NCBI GenBank assembly: GCA_010094045.1
Contig: ML986699.1
Coordinates: forward strand, 1,821-65,813
Reading direction: 5' to 3'
DNA: 63,993 nucleotides
Source of the DNA: Lojkania enalia
Taxonomy: Eukaryota > Ascomycota > Dothideomycetes > Pleosporales
The notes beneath the pieces are model-generated. The model had not been told where the DNA came from. It saw only the letters and a list, made by a program, of their open reading frames with translations, and did no database searches. Within the stretch, counting starts at the first letter, position 1, and each line of letters starts with the position of its first letter. Positions 33,514-44,980 of this stretch are shown one piece after another. The translations under genes and the position numbers were made by a program.

Positions 33514-35510
33514 TCAGCATAAACTGTAGATATCAGTATTGAACTTTCCAAACTGCTCCCGGCCTGGCGCGACGTCTTGGACATAGACATTGACCCCACA
33601 GCCGCCCACCTCAAATAAACCACAACCGTCAACATCAATCTCCGTTTTATACCTTTCCCACTCCCATAGGCCGGTCCATATTTGCCCAGTATGCTTTCTT
33701 CCTACCCACATTCTCTTCTTCCCTCCTTCCGGAATGTTACTTAAGATCACTGCACATCCTCGTCCCATCCACTTCTTCTCAGAAGGCACATTGTGATCTA
33801 ACCCTTCTCTTGTCCAACCCACACAGCTTCTTCCATCCCAATATTCAGTTTGCCGACCATAGGCAAATAGCTTTCGCGCCAATATCAAATCAGGGAGTTT
33901 GTTGACAGGCGATGTGCCTTCGCACCCATATCCGGACTGAGTACCATAAAGGTCCCCGTAGAAGATGCATGGCAAACCTTTCTCGTGTAGAAGGATTATG
34001 GCGTAAGCAGCTTCTTTGAAGGCCGGATGTACTGGGCAATCAAGAGTTTGGCCCGGCTGTGTATCGTGGCTCGAAACCAGAGTGACGGCACTATCTGGCA
34101 CTGTAGAAATAATAGTATCTTTTAATAGGAGGCGCAAATCGGTGGGAATGGCGCGAGGTTTACCGTAGAGATGGGATGAAGCATGATGGAAAGCGTAAAG
34201 AAGGGGAGCATCGTAGACATGAATGTGATGGTTTCTGGGAAACTTGCGTAAATATTGTTGGAGCTGAGCGCTTGAACCATGCCAATACTCTGCAATCATG
34301 GTCCATGAGCGGTTGGGGTGAGCCCTGCGGATGGCTGCAAGGAAGCAAAGAAGGAAATTGGTGTCAAAGTGGCGCGCCGCATCTATGCGGTAGCCAGAGA
34401 GTGCGGGAAGGGTGGATGGGAGGAAATTTGCACCCCAATTAATGACGTCGGCACGAAGCTCGGCAGATTCGTAGTTGAGGTTGGAAAACATGAGGAAGTC
34501 ATAATTTCCCTTCTCTGAGGTGTCTACATCCGCACACCAGCGCTTTGCCGTGAGGTAGATCTTGCCTTTGACTGGGGGTTGTAAGGAGGCATCCCAATCT
34601 GTTCCAGAAAAGTGTTCCCTATATAGTAGTGTCAGTAAGGCCATAGAGCAATCAAGAAAACCTTGGAATCGTACGAACGGAGTTTCAAGGACGAGTGTTG
34701 GTCGTTGCGTCCTGAAAAATCAAAACGTAACCAGGCTTCAATAACCCGGGGTTTCGAAATGATTAGATTCCGATCTGACTGGATGAGCAAAAGCTCGTAG
34801 TGATGCTTAAAATAAGCCATAACTCACTTTCTGGGTCAACCTCCACTGCTTTGACCTCCTCTTTCTGATCTCCTCCAGCTCGATGGCCCAATACAGCATC
34901 CCTATCTAGCTAATCAGTTCTATAGTAGAATAATAAACAAGATATTAATATACCTACCATATCAGGCCAACACCGAGAGTTTTCGCCCTATTGGACAGAC
35001 TCAAGAGCTCCTCTTTCGAGCCCCATTTTGTCGAGCGGCTGCCTTTTTGGTTGAACTCTCCCAGGTCATAAAGGTCATATACTAGGGTTGATAATGTCAG
35101 CTTTAAAAGCATTCGGTTCAATCTAGTGATCGACTTGACCAGGATAGAAGAGATAAATCTTGTAATCAGATACAATAATCAAGAAGAGCATACGCACTAT
35201 CGTACCCATTGCTATTTCGGTGCGTAGCCTTGCAGCCTGGCGGGAGCCATATTTCGTTGACTCCAAGAGTTTTCAGAGCCGGCAACGCCGCCTCTAGCCG
35301 CCTCCAATGCTTCTGATCTCCTGGTGTGTGCCATTCAAAGCCTTGGAAAATGCATCTATTTTCCTCGTTCCCTTTACAGATGTTAGTTAAGTTAATAAAA
35401 ATGCCTACCAATTCTATACCTTGCTGCAGCTGGAGGTGTGTCACTGAATCAGGACCTGACCAACTTTTGAAGAAGGATCGGGCGAATGTAGAGAGTAATG
35501 GACGAGGCAT
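33514..35510 (-). CDS. GH13 alpha-amylase, intracellular (no signal peptide)
   Basis: Six exons on the minus strand, 35510-35420, 35371-35198, 35081-34958, 34901-34828, 34774-34675 and 34618-33514, give 555 residues. All five introns (48-116 nt) are GT..AG and keep frame. The product hydrolyses internal alpha-1,4-glucan bonds. Family landmarks are FQGFEWH near residue 41, IWLPPGCKA, GYDIYDLYDLGEF, nucleophile Asp267 in GYRIDAARH, acid/base Glu298 in MIAEYWHG, and Asp373 in SSHDTQPGQ. The layout matches the bacterial-like liquefying amylases of fungi (GH13_5), which lack a secretion signal; none is seen here. Region I reads DAVLGHRAGGD, with Gly135 where Asn is normal (VLNH). A 366-bp intergenic region separates it from the divergent gene at 35877. 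Confidence 0.93.
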
Positions 35511-35876
35511 GGTCTTAAGTGAACTAATTAAACTTTCTACGCCGCATGTGGATATCTGCTTATGGCTGTAAAGCGGTTACGTCACTCCTTTCTGGCCCAC
35601 CTACTTGGGTCCTTCAAAATCGACAATTGATTTTTCTATACTAGGTGTCAACACTGCGCCCTAAAGCAGGTAAATCGCCGCAGGGATGAATCTGAGACAG
35701 CTGAAATGTGAGGATCGAAGCGCCGGTCGAACCTGACGGCTCTAGAGGTGTTGAGGTTGATCCATGCCCAGAAGAGCTAGCGTCCACGTGACACCGCGCT
35801 GGCGAGCCTGGACGCGACTCTCAATAATAGCCTTGCGCCCCCACCATAGCGATGGTTCTCTACGGCTACCATTCCA
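35511..35876. promoter_or_regulatory. Divergent promoter region between amylase and conserved hypothetical gene
   Basis: 366 bp between two divergently oriented start codons (ATG 35510 on minus, ATG 35877 on plus). It must hold both promoters. I see no clear TATA box or carbon-catabolite cluster. Confidence 0.5.
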
Positions 35877-37772
35877 ATGACGTCTCCCCCAACCGCACGA
35901 TCGCCCAGATCGACCCCGGGCTCGAAGCGAGCCGCCATCGATCATACAACCGCAGCGGCAGCTTTTGATGCGCTTGGAAGGCAGCCGCGCCAGGCCCTCT
36001 TCCGGCCTGCACAGCCCTTGACCTTTGAGCTTGCAAACCATTCAAAAGCTTACCTGGAGAGCCGGCAATGTTAGAAACCTCTCATTACCTTGTTGTGTCT
36101 TGAGAGTCCTTGTGCTAACTTACAGTGCAGACATCGGGGGCTTTACCTTCTTAAACTCGCTTCTCACGTCCGGCGCTTCCATCTCAACACCAGCCAAGCC
36201 ATACGCGGCCTATCTTGCCCCGGCTCCGCAACTCGCCCTCGCCTCCACACTCATAGTATATCCTGTAATTACAACGAAAAGCAGGTCGGCCGATGGGTTG
36301 AATGGCTCGAATGCAGCTCTTAATTACCTCCGAAATGTTCAGACCACAATATCCCCTCTACACAAGTCCCTCCGCGACGCATACGCATTCCCGGATGAGC
36401 GATCTCGGAGGCGTACAGGCGGTCGAGGCATGTCCAACCCACAAGAAGACAATGGCCTTGAAAGCGATCAGCTGGCAGGACTCGCCGCAAATTCACAATC
36501 TCTCTGGTACCGGGCTGTCGACTTCTGGCATGTCGTCGGATGGGCATTCAACTGCTCAGTCTTGCATAGGAAGCGATGGGAGAGGTGGAAACTTTGGCTA
36601 GATGTGACGTTGGGATATCTTGAGCGGGAGTGGTCAGAGCGCATTCGGCTAAGCAAGGAGGAAGATGCTAATATGGAGGCGATACTAAAACAGAGTCTCC
36701 TCTGGCATTATATTGCGAGCGAGGGTCCTATAAACCGGGCGAATAGACGGCGAATGGTTAAAGCTATACTAGCAATGGCAAGCTCGTCGTCTAGAAGCCA
36801 ATTTGCCGAGATTTGGGAATCAGAAACCGTGGAACCAAAAATAGAAGAGGACGAGGAGCTTACTACAGTTAATATCGAGAATGGCGACTTCGGTGACTTC
36901 CAAGTAGATGACGAAGATGTCATTATCGAAGATGTTCAAGGCCCTTCAGCAAAATCCTTAAGGAGCGCGCCGAGGAAGCCTGCCGATGAAGCGCCGCCCG
37001 ACGAGAAGGAGCTTGTTATCCGGAACGCGGTCGAGGCAATCGAGCATCTTGGTGGTATGGATGCGATTCAGCTACGGCAGCGTCTGCTAGCCCTGGTAAG
37101 CGGATTACGCACTCGATCATATATGTTGCTAATTACCCACAGCTGGTGCAAGCCGCGCAAGCGTTGCCGTGGCATTTTACTAGGCTAAGTGATCTATTTG
37201 ATCACTTCACTGAAGATATGGTCCATCTACCGACCTTCATTTTCAGCCTGCTTATTTCGACATCCAATTTGTCGCCCCGATTACAAATGGGGTTGAATGC
37301 CAACCTCTTGTTACCCCTCTTGTCTGGTCAACTTCCGGATTATACTGTCATAGACCCCACTCAGTCACATTTGGAGGTCATTTTTCTCCCTAGTCGCGCC
37401 ACAACTCACAGCTATGCCACCAATGCCAAAATCTCACTTGTTCTGGAACAGATGTTCATATACATGTTGAATAGTAAATCACTCATTGCAACAGATGCAT
37501 TGAGGAAGGCAGTAGAGTTAGGAATCGAAGCGCGACACAGTGTCTACGGTACCGCAAAGGGCAAAAAGGGCAATGCAGCGGAGGAAGAACAGGCGAAACT
37601 TTTAATGGAACAGAGCTCGGAGAGGCTTTTAGGGCTTCTCGAAGTGCTGGAGATCAATACAGGCAAACCGCCACAACCGTACAGGGCGAAGAGCCAATCT
37701 TTCGTCATGTCTTCATTGTCGTCAGACCTCTCATTTTCCACCCCCCCAGGAAGTAACACGGAGGATGACTGA
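35877..37772 (+). CDS. Conserved-looking fungal protein of unknown function, 595 residues
   Basis: Three exons, 35877-36069, 36131-37095 and 37143-37772, with introns of 61 and 47 nt ending GCAG and ACAG. The protein is largely helical. It has tryptophan-rich segments (LWYRAVDFWHVVGWAFNC, RKRWERWKLWLDVTLGYLEREW), an acidic middle (IEEDEELTTVNIENGDFGDF, then DDEDVIIEDV) and a helical C-terminal half (LPWHFTRLSDLFDHF to LLGLLEVLEI), ending in a Ser-rich tail. No signal peptide or clear membrane span. I do not recognise the family. An ATG at 35852 is out of frame and would make a 38-residue upstream ORF overlapping the start, which could damp translation. The start choice at 35877 is moderately certain. 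Confidence 0.75.
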
Positions 37773-38653
37773 CTTAGATGAAGAACGACCGCAGCGTTAT
37801 TGTTAGATACCTGCCGAGAAGTTATGGATATTATGAGCTGTATTTACAAGCGCCGCGAACTAATCTTGGATGTATGCCCAGAATATTTTGTGAAATGTGC
37901 CCTGGTACTGGTTACTGCGGTTGAGCCGACCTCGGTCGAGTGCGCCTTTCGTTTAGAACCATGTCACGCTCCCCCCGTGCAATAGTGATAAGCCTATCCC
38001 AACTTTCAGTCTTGGCTTCAGTCTCGACTTATCACGAGCCACCCTCCATCCCTTATAACCCTCGACCCTTCATGGTCTAGCCTCCATGTCCAGAAGGCCT
38101 GTGAAAGTGACGTAGCTGCCTGCCGTCGTTGTCAAGTACCCCAACCCCATGCTGTTTACCTCACTTGAGAGTATTGGTTGCTACTAAATTCGATATCCAA
38201 AGGAAATCAACGGATAATGTCACGTATGATACATGAGCAATAGTTGGGTAAAACAATTGATTAATTGATTGATCTCGTGCCCTATTAGAAATTCCATCGG
38301 GAATGAGCTAGTAGGACCTCTTGAAAGAAGATATGTCAGTCACACTTGATGTCCACCTCCGGCAAGGGCTCCGGGACAAGGTAATCCAATCAATCAATCA
38401 GGCGACGATCATTGGAGCTGTTTAGAGGGGGGCCAATTCTAAAAGACAGCGTAGTACAAGAGTGGGATCCTGAAGGACTTTCCGGCTAGACAACTACTCG
38501 AAGTTTTCTCTGGTTGAGACATGCGAATTTTGAGATCGTAGGAATTACAGCGCTAAGCTTGCTGTTAGGCGTTGCCGGGGCAAGAGTTATATTATGGGTA
38601 GCCTTCACCACGTTCGGTAGCTGTCTCTTTATTCAAATAGAGTCCGTGGGGCA
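37773..38653. other. Intergenic, no gene recognised
   Basis: Contains TTGATTAATTGATTGATC (about 38259) and the opposing CCAATCAATCAATCAGG (about 38386), short inverted TGAT repeats about 110 bp apart. Nothing else is supported. Confidence 0.4.
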
Positions 38654-39237
38654 TCAATTTCTGCCGACGTCATTGCGATCCGTACGTCGATGTCGATTTT
38701 CACCTCCCATTTCTCGAGGTCCACGTCCATCAGTTGGTCCTGTGTTCTCGTTTGCGGTCTCTCCGCACCAAGCCCCAATATGCTCGCCCACCCCAGTCTG
38801 GTCACTGAGTATATGTCCATTGGTATAGCCGCTGCTTGTTGGGCGGGTAGGAAGGTTCGACGTTGAACCTGCATAGGCGAAAAGGGATGATCCTGCGACC
38901 GGACCTACGGCCTGCATGTCAGTATATATTACCCGTGTTTTTGCGCGCTTGCATTACCTGGCTGACTCTGACGGTGTAGCAACTGGACTTCGGCATGACT
39001 AGAGCCAGAAGGAGCTATTCTCCATTGCTGTGATATGTCGGCCAAACTAAGATTGTGGCCACCCTCGCGACGAAGGAACTCCGTGAATAGGTCTTGATCT
39101 CGACGAATGCCAAGTATGTTTTCGCTCCGGTCGCCGTTCGTAGCGTTCGATTGACGCTGCTCTAGTTGACATGAGTGACTGTAGGGACCAAATAGGCGAC
39201 AGCCTCCTCTTAGGGACATCTTACCTTGTGACGCCAT
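38654..39237 (-). CDS. Possible spliced hypothetical gene
   Basis: ATG at 39237 opens a 102-codon frame (MASQGKMSLRGG...) with a GTAATG donor after position 38958. Downstream frames in 38654-38911 continue for 80-87 codons, with candidate acceptors CATGCAG (38912) or TATGCAG (38868); only the second keeps phase with the STSNLPTRPTSS frame. There is no recognised domain, and composition is Gln/Ser/Gly-rich. This is a weak model that could be chance. Confidence 0.25.
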
Positions 39238-42033
39238 AATCAGGCAGATAAAATCACAGGGGCGGCAGGCTATGAATACCTGGTTGAGTGCGGGACATAC
39301 ATGCTAGTAAAGGGGGGCTAATATCCGATCAGCTCTGGACCCCATGTCTTGATCGGCTGGAACCTCAACTGGTGAACTTGTGACTTTACGGGACGCCCAA
39401 CATACTTCACTATCATAACTCATTCATGGACTCGGGTCTTGAACGGCTCTTGCGCGCTAAGTGGCCAGCACAGTACTAAGCATGGACGTCTATCGATCAC
39501 TGTGTGACACCCAGTAGATGTTTGCAGCAGAACTAACGAAAAGGCTGTAAATAGGATTCTTTTCCAGATCCTTTGGTCATTACGAGATGCAAAATCACTT
39601 CATTTGGAAGAGAGATTTGGCAGGGGCTAGAATTTCAACGGCCATGGACGTGAGTCTCTCGAGTCCCTCTGTAAACGGTAGTTGAATGCTGTCCAAGATC
39701 ATTATGGCCTCTCAACATGCTAGAATCAAGAGCAAGGAAACAACCTAAGCTTTGGATCCTCTCACAATCGTGAACCGCATTTCTACCATACGCTTTATTC
39801 TTCCTCACATATCCGTACTGACCAGTTTCTGTCTCAGCCTCGTCGATAATAGATCACTTTTACCTTCCTTCCCACCAGCATATAGGAGAGCTTGTAATGC
39901 AGATGCGTCCCTCCAAACAAATACGAATATCTCCTGTACAACTAATCTCCGAGGGGTCATCTCATGGAGACCTTCAGTGTTATCATTCTATAAGCCGACA
40001 AATGACCGTTGCTTCGGTCAATGGGTGACTTAATTTCATGATTACCGCAAATGAATAACCGTCAAGGGATTCGCTAGGCCAACTCGGGATCATCATCCTG
40101 TGTCACTTCAGGTCCGGAGGTCAAACTCGAAAAAGGAAACAAGGCAACGCCTGTGATCTTGGCATAGGCCCACAAACCCGTAAAATTCGGAAGATGAGTT
40201 GTGAAATATTTTGTCATTCAAACATTTATGGAGATACTGGTCTAATGTTCTCGGTTCACGGCAAAGTCATTCATTATGAGCGCATGTACCAGAATCCACT
40301 CCACACCATTATGCTTATTCTACCACAACTCACCGTGTTTGTAGCGATTGTTCCACGAATTTAATCTAACACAGCTGGTGGCTGTCAGCAACAAAATATT
40401 CCCAGGCTAACGGTATGTCATTCACAGAACGCCAACAACGGATAATCCGCACAGCTAGCTTCATTGGACGCCAGCCCACAGGGTGTAGCAATTTCGTGAT
40501 ACTCCTGATATTTTAACTTCTCACTCACCGCCGCAGTTCCCATAGCTTTACTGACAGTAACGTCTGCGTAGAAGTAGAGGTGCCACAAAATTGCCTTCTG
40601 ACCGGTCAAATAACACTTTAATGCTTCGGCAGCGGTCCGAGCCTGTTGGCAGTCCGGGCGCAGGCGCTACGACGGGACTTTGCACGGCTGACGATTGGCT
40701 AATATTGCTCTCGAAGTTCTCACCAGTAAAATGAAAAGACGGTCGAGTTCAGTTACTCGCGACGCGACACTAGGGATGACCTCCAGGACATGCAAACCAA
40801 CCTATGAAAGAAATGACCCTGTCGGTCTCTTTCTTGTCCGATTCTCGTGCGTATTTGTCTATGGGAACCCATAGGTCCGTATTGACTGACTGCGAGCCTT
40901 CCGACTTTGGAGTTCCTGCTCAAGCCCACTGCCGGCGTTAGGTTCGGACTCGAAATTCGGAAACCTAGCTTCATTAGAGGTGGCCACCAAATTTGCTTCA
41001 ACACTGCTGTCTACGCTGTCTGTTGATGTTCTTGTCTCGGTTTCGGATATCCCATTGGCAAGGCTCCTGCTGCGGAAGGCCTCGTGATTCAATGTGCCGT
41101 TTAACCCAAAATACTCTTGAGAACGCCCTCTTCGCCCTCCTGAGAAGCATCCTGATTTTATCCAAACCCAACCATTTTATTCACTACTATGCTCCCTCTT
41201 GAATTTGAAATCCAATGCGCAGCGGTGTGGGTTAACAGGAAACTTGGACACAGTGATTCCATTGCTTAGATGCTATGTCCGGTACTTTGAGTGTGATTGT
41301 TGGGCGTGGGCTCGGTACTTATTCGATGAATGCAGCTGATTTCAAACCTACTGTTTGCCTTATTGTTGCCTGGAGCCGTACCAACTCGGGCCGCTCCAGA
41401 CGGAAATTGGCCCCCACCCCGCTCTGTGTCAGCGATCTTGCTAGGAGCACTGAGTGTAGGGTACGCCGTTGGATGGTCCCTTCCTTCTGTATTCGTAGGC
41501 CTGCGCAATAAGCTGGAATGAAAAAGCGATGGATGAGGATGTTAAAGCAGAGACATAAGGATTGGTTGTGGTGAGGGGGGTGGTTGGCGTCCCCCCGCAG
41601 CTAGATTGCTCTGCTCGACTCCCTGCTGCTCCGGCTCTCACAGGTTGGCTCGATGTCGTAGTCGACTATATTTTCCAAGGCGTTTGCTCTGGTTGCTTTG
41701 GTCAATAGAAATTCAGAAGTTCGTTGCAGGATAAACAACGCAGCCTTATCATAGCCCTGGGATTAAGGATCGTTTCCGGTTCTAAAATGGTTAGTCTGAA
41801 ACCCCATTCGGATAGACCTTGGCGTAGCGCAGCCTGTCGGGTTTCGGCGTCATCGAAATCCGTCTCCGATCATCCGTCCTATTTTCCTCTTGACTTGTCC
41901 CCCCTGATCTGTTCCTTCGGGTTTTTAAATGCTACGTAATCCCGTCTTCACATTCCGAAGTAGCTGTCACTAGATTGCATGATATATCGCCAAGGCCTGC
42001 GCCTTGAAACCCGTAGCGGTTACAGACGAGAGG
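39238..42033. other. 2.8-kb intergenic stretch, no supported gene
   Basis: Only short frames are present. A 63-codon frame at 41330-41521 begins with a signal-peptide-like stretch (MQLISNLLFALLLPGAVPTRA) and has a second hydrophobic segment. It could be a tiny secreted or membrane protein, but nothing else supports it. Confidence 0.4.
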
Positions 42034-44171
42034 ATGGAAAGACTACCACCGGGTGTTACCGCTCCCTACGGACACGCTTGTGCCAATTGCGCTCGAGCAA
42101 AGTGCAAGTGTATTACAAGAGAACAAGGAAATTGCGAACGGTATGTTGCAGTCATCTACTGGGCAAATAGGAAACAGAAAACAAAAAGTCATGGAAAACG
42201 CTATAGAAGATGGACGCCGACCTGTATCCAGAGAATGTATACGACTGGGCATGTACTTGGTTAACGATATCTAAGGTGCCATCGTCTCGGGAAGGAATGT
42301 ACTCCCTCTGCAGGTATCCGAAAATGCGGAGTAAGGAAACCATCCATTGCCAATCGAAGGTCCCGGCTTGAAGATAAACTAGATGACCTTGTTTCCTTAC
42401 TCAGGAAAGAACACACCGCGAAACCGCAGAGCACAAACATCAGCATGCCCGAACAGTTTAACACAGCGAATAGCCAGACTAATGCTGCAGGCTGTTGGAT
42501 CAACACGCCAGTCAGCACTGGTACAAAGTCGACTACTACTCCTCAGGCATCTCCTGCTTCCAACGGCAACGAGCACTTGGATGACGGGGAAACATTATTT
42601 CAGGCAGAAGACATGTTCAGCAATTTCCGTACTTGCCACTTGGGATCCTTTCCCTTCGTACGTCTTCCAATATCCGTTACTAAACTCAAGAGTGAGAAAC
42701 CCTTTCTCTGGTCATCCATTCGAGCAGTATGTACGAGGAATCCTACGCGGCAGCTGAACCTTGGACTGCAATTTAAGGAAGTTGTGGGAAAAGAGATTGT
42801 AGATGGACAACGAAGCGTTGATCTTCTCTTAGCATTAATGGTTTACGTCAGTTGGTAAAACATTCCTATTTCCTAAACACAGCCGCTATTGTCTTCTTCA
42901 GTCCATCTTATTGTTGTCCTATGAAGTTAGCAGGTGTGTTTCATTGAATGATACTTATGTTAGATAAGGGGATACTATTTTGCACGCGGCAGGCCATATC
43001 TTGGCCTCTTATGCAATCTAATTAAAACGCTCATATCCGACCTTCGAATCGATAAGCCAATTGAAGACAAGCCCAGCCTACTATTACTATGCCCAAAACC
43101 ATTTGTCTTTTATGAACCGCCCAAGTCCAGCGAGCCTCTGAACAACGAGGGCAGGCGGGCGTTATTAGGGTCCTTCGTCCTCATTTCATTGTAAGTACAG
43201 TATCATTTCAGTTTTGATATTACTTCTAGCTGTTCATGCTGTGCCTGCTTAACCAGCTGAACTTGGCACCACTGCTAAAGCCTACACTCCTAGGACCGGA
43301 CCATTAATGGCGTTGCGGATTGAACCTATGCGATGGGTGCCTCAAATGGATGACTCGCTTGAAAAGTTGTCCATGGAAGAAGAATACCCAGAGGACAAAA
43401 TTATCGTTGCCATAACTCGCATCGCGCGAGTGACGAGTGAAGCACTTCAGTTAACAAAGCGTGCTCTAGAAGAGCCGGACTGCGCCGAAAGTTTACTCCT
43501 TCATATCAAGTGTTTGCAAACCTCCATAGAGAAAGAGAAGAGCATTATGCCTATAGAGATGCTGCAGAATAGTTTGTATGCCCATTTTTGATTTCCAGTG
43601 ACTTCTCTGACGCGCTGCAGAAATTGTCAGCTCTTTCATCTACAACGCGGAAGCTGTCATCTACTCAGCAGCGCTTCCCCACACTATTCCATTAAAACCT
43701 AACCATCCATACGAATTCCGCCGTATACAGTATTTACATTCCTGCCTTCAAGCTGTAAAGTCATGTCTGGAGAACTTTCTCTCAATTAGTCAATCCCAGC
43801 ATATTGGTATCTCGATGATTGTATGGACACAGTTCTCACACAGCCTTCAAACATTATATTATTTATGCATGTTAGACTACCCCGGATGGGATCGAGAGGC
43901 TGCTCGAGCCACTGCAGACCCGGTACTATGTATGGAAAGAGCAATCGTCATATTTGAGCAAATGCATGCGGACATGGGCATAGAGGATGACAGCGTTTTA
44001 ACCAGGGGTATACAAGCAATGAAGATGACGGTTCCGGTATGGAGGGCGGCGGTAGACAAAAGCACATCCGGATCAACCGCACCCGTTGGAGGGAATATGG
44101 CTATGATGGATCCAACTTTGATGGAAATGCCTGATGATGTATTTGCCGATATCTTTGGTCCTTGGTCTTGA
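42034..44171 (+). CDS. Zn2Cys6 fungal transcription factor, 578 residues
   Basis: Five exons, 42034-42140, 42276-42854, 42969-43190, 43294-43571 and 43621-44171; every junction is GT..AG and in phase. The first intron splits the zinc cluster. After splicing, C16-x2-C19-x6-C26-x7-C34-x2-C37-x6-C44 is a perfect Zn2Cys6 binuclear cluster, followed by a heptad region (RLEDKLDDLVSLLRKEH) for dimerisation. The middle and C-terminal parts match the fungal transcription-factor homology region (LLLALMVYVSW, GRPYLGLLCNLIKTLISDL, MRWVPQM). The end is Met/Pro/Asp-rich, as in activation domains. It binds CGG-type sites in the nucleus by family knowledge. It lies upstream of and co-directional with an MFS pump gene, so local regulation of that pump is likely but inferred. 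The ATG at 42034 is the first in frame. Confidence 0.9.
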
Positions 44172-44980
44172 TTGGAAAAGATACTAGAATGCCATGTGTC
44201 AGGTTTAGGACCCGCAGTTGAGACCTAGCCATTAAATAATTGATTTCGAATATCACTACCACAAGCCAGGGGGTCATCAACCTGACGCAGAACGGGCATT
44301 AAAAGTGTTTAGGGAAAAGGAAACCGATGAGATATTTGAGATACCACCAACCAATAAGGTCTATAGCGCAAATATGCAAAGTAATTGTAGGTTTCGACAT
44401 AGGGAATTGTTCCGTATTCTACGCCAATTCAATAGTTCCTGGCGCACATGGTATGATAACCGGATCATCATATTTTGGTGCTCGCCTCATATCAGAATGA
44501 ACTATATCCACATCAATAGGATATATTGAACATAAAAGGTTGGCAACAATGCAAGGGGACTCGTGTAGGCATAAGTACTTTGGTACGTCACTCTAGCAGG
44601 TTAGATAGTAGTTCAAACTGCGCGAAATGTCGCTCCCTCGCGAATTTAGCCACTTAGACATCCTTGCTCGTCGCAACGAACAGCTAATAGCAGGCAACAG
44701 GCAGAAGCGCGGGGTGCGGGTTACGGGTTACGGGTGCTAGGCGAGTCGGAATTCCGTGCCATTGCCATTACCGGCATTCAGACTTTCGCACGATTTGGTC
44801 GTAGACATGGTCCGAGTCCCAAGTAAACGAAAATAAAAGGTCTGAAAATGGACTCCTTCTTCCCAATTTTCCGTCAAAAAAGCGACCTCTCATTGTTCTA
44901 TATCTCTCGTCGCGCCTTTCATCGCCCTTGAAAAGCAAACAGCTTCTCTGCTCCTTTTTGTTGTCTTAGGCATCACAACC
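44172..44980 (+). promoter_or_regulatory. Upstream region of the MFS gene with triple CGG direct repeat
   Basis: CGG triplets at 44717, 44724 and 44731 form CGG-N4-CGG-N4-CGG within GCGGGTTACGGGTTACGGG, about 250 bp before the MFS start. Direct CGG repeats are a known target type of Zn2Cys6 factors, and such a factor is encoded next door. Pyrimidine-rich sequence precedes the start codon. The remainder (44172-44700) holds no supported gene. Confidence 0.45.

Noticed and set aside
35852..35968. ATG 35852 as start of the 595-residue gene
   Set aside because: It is out of frame with the main coding sequence and stops after 38 codons; at most an upstream ORF.
40859..41092. 77-codon Ser/Glu-rich reverse frame
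   Set aside because: Coding-like composition but no domain, no clear splice partners and a competing frame in the same interval.
42004..42033. Start of the zinc-cluster factor at a TTG codon 30 bp upstream
   Set aside because: Not a plausible eukaryotic start; ATG 42034 is in frame and leaves the Zn2Cys6 motif intact.
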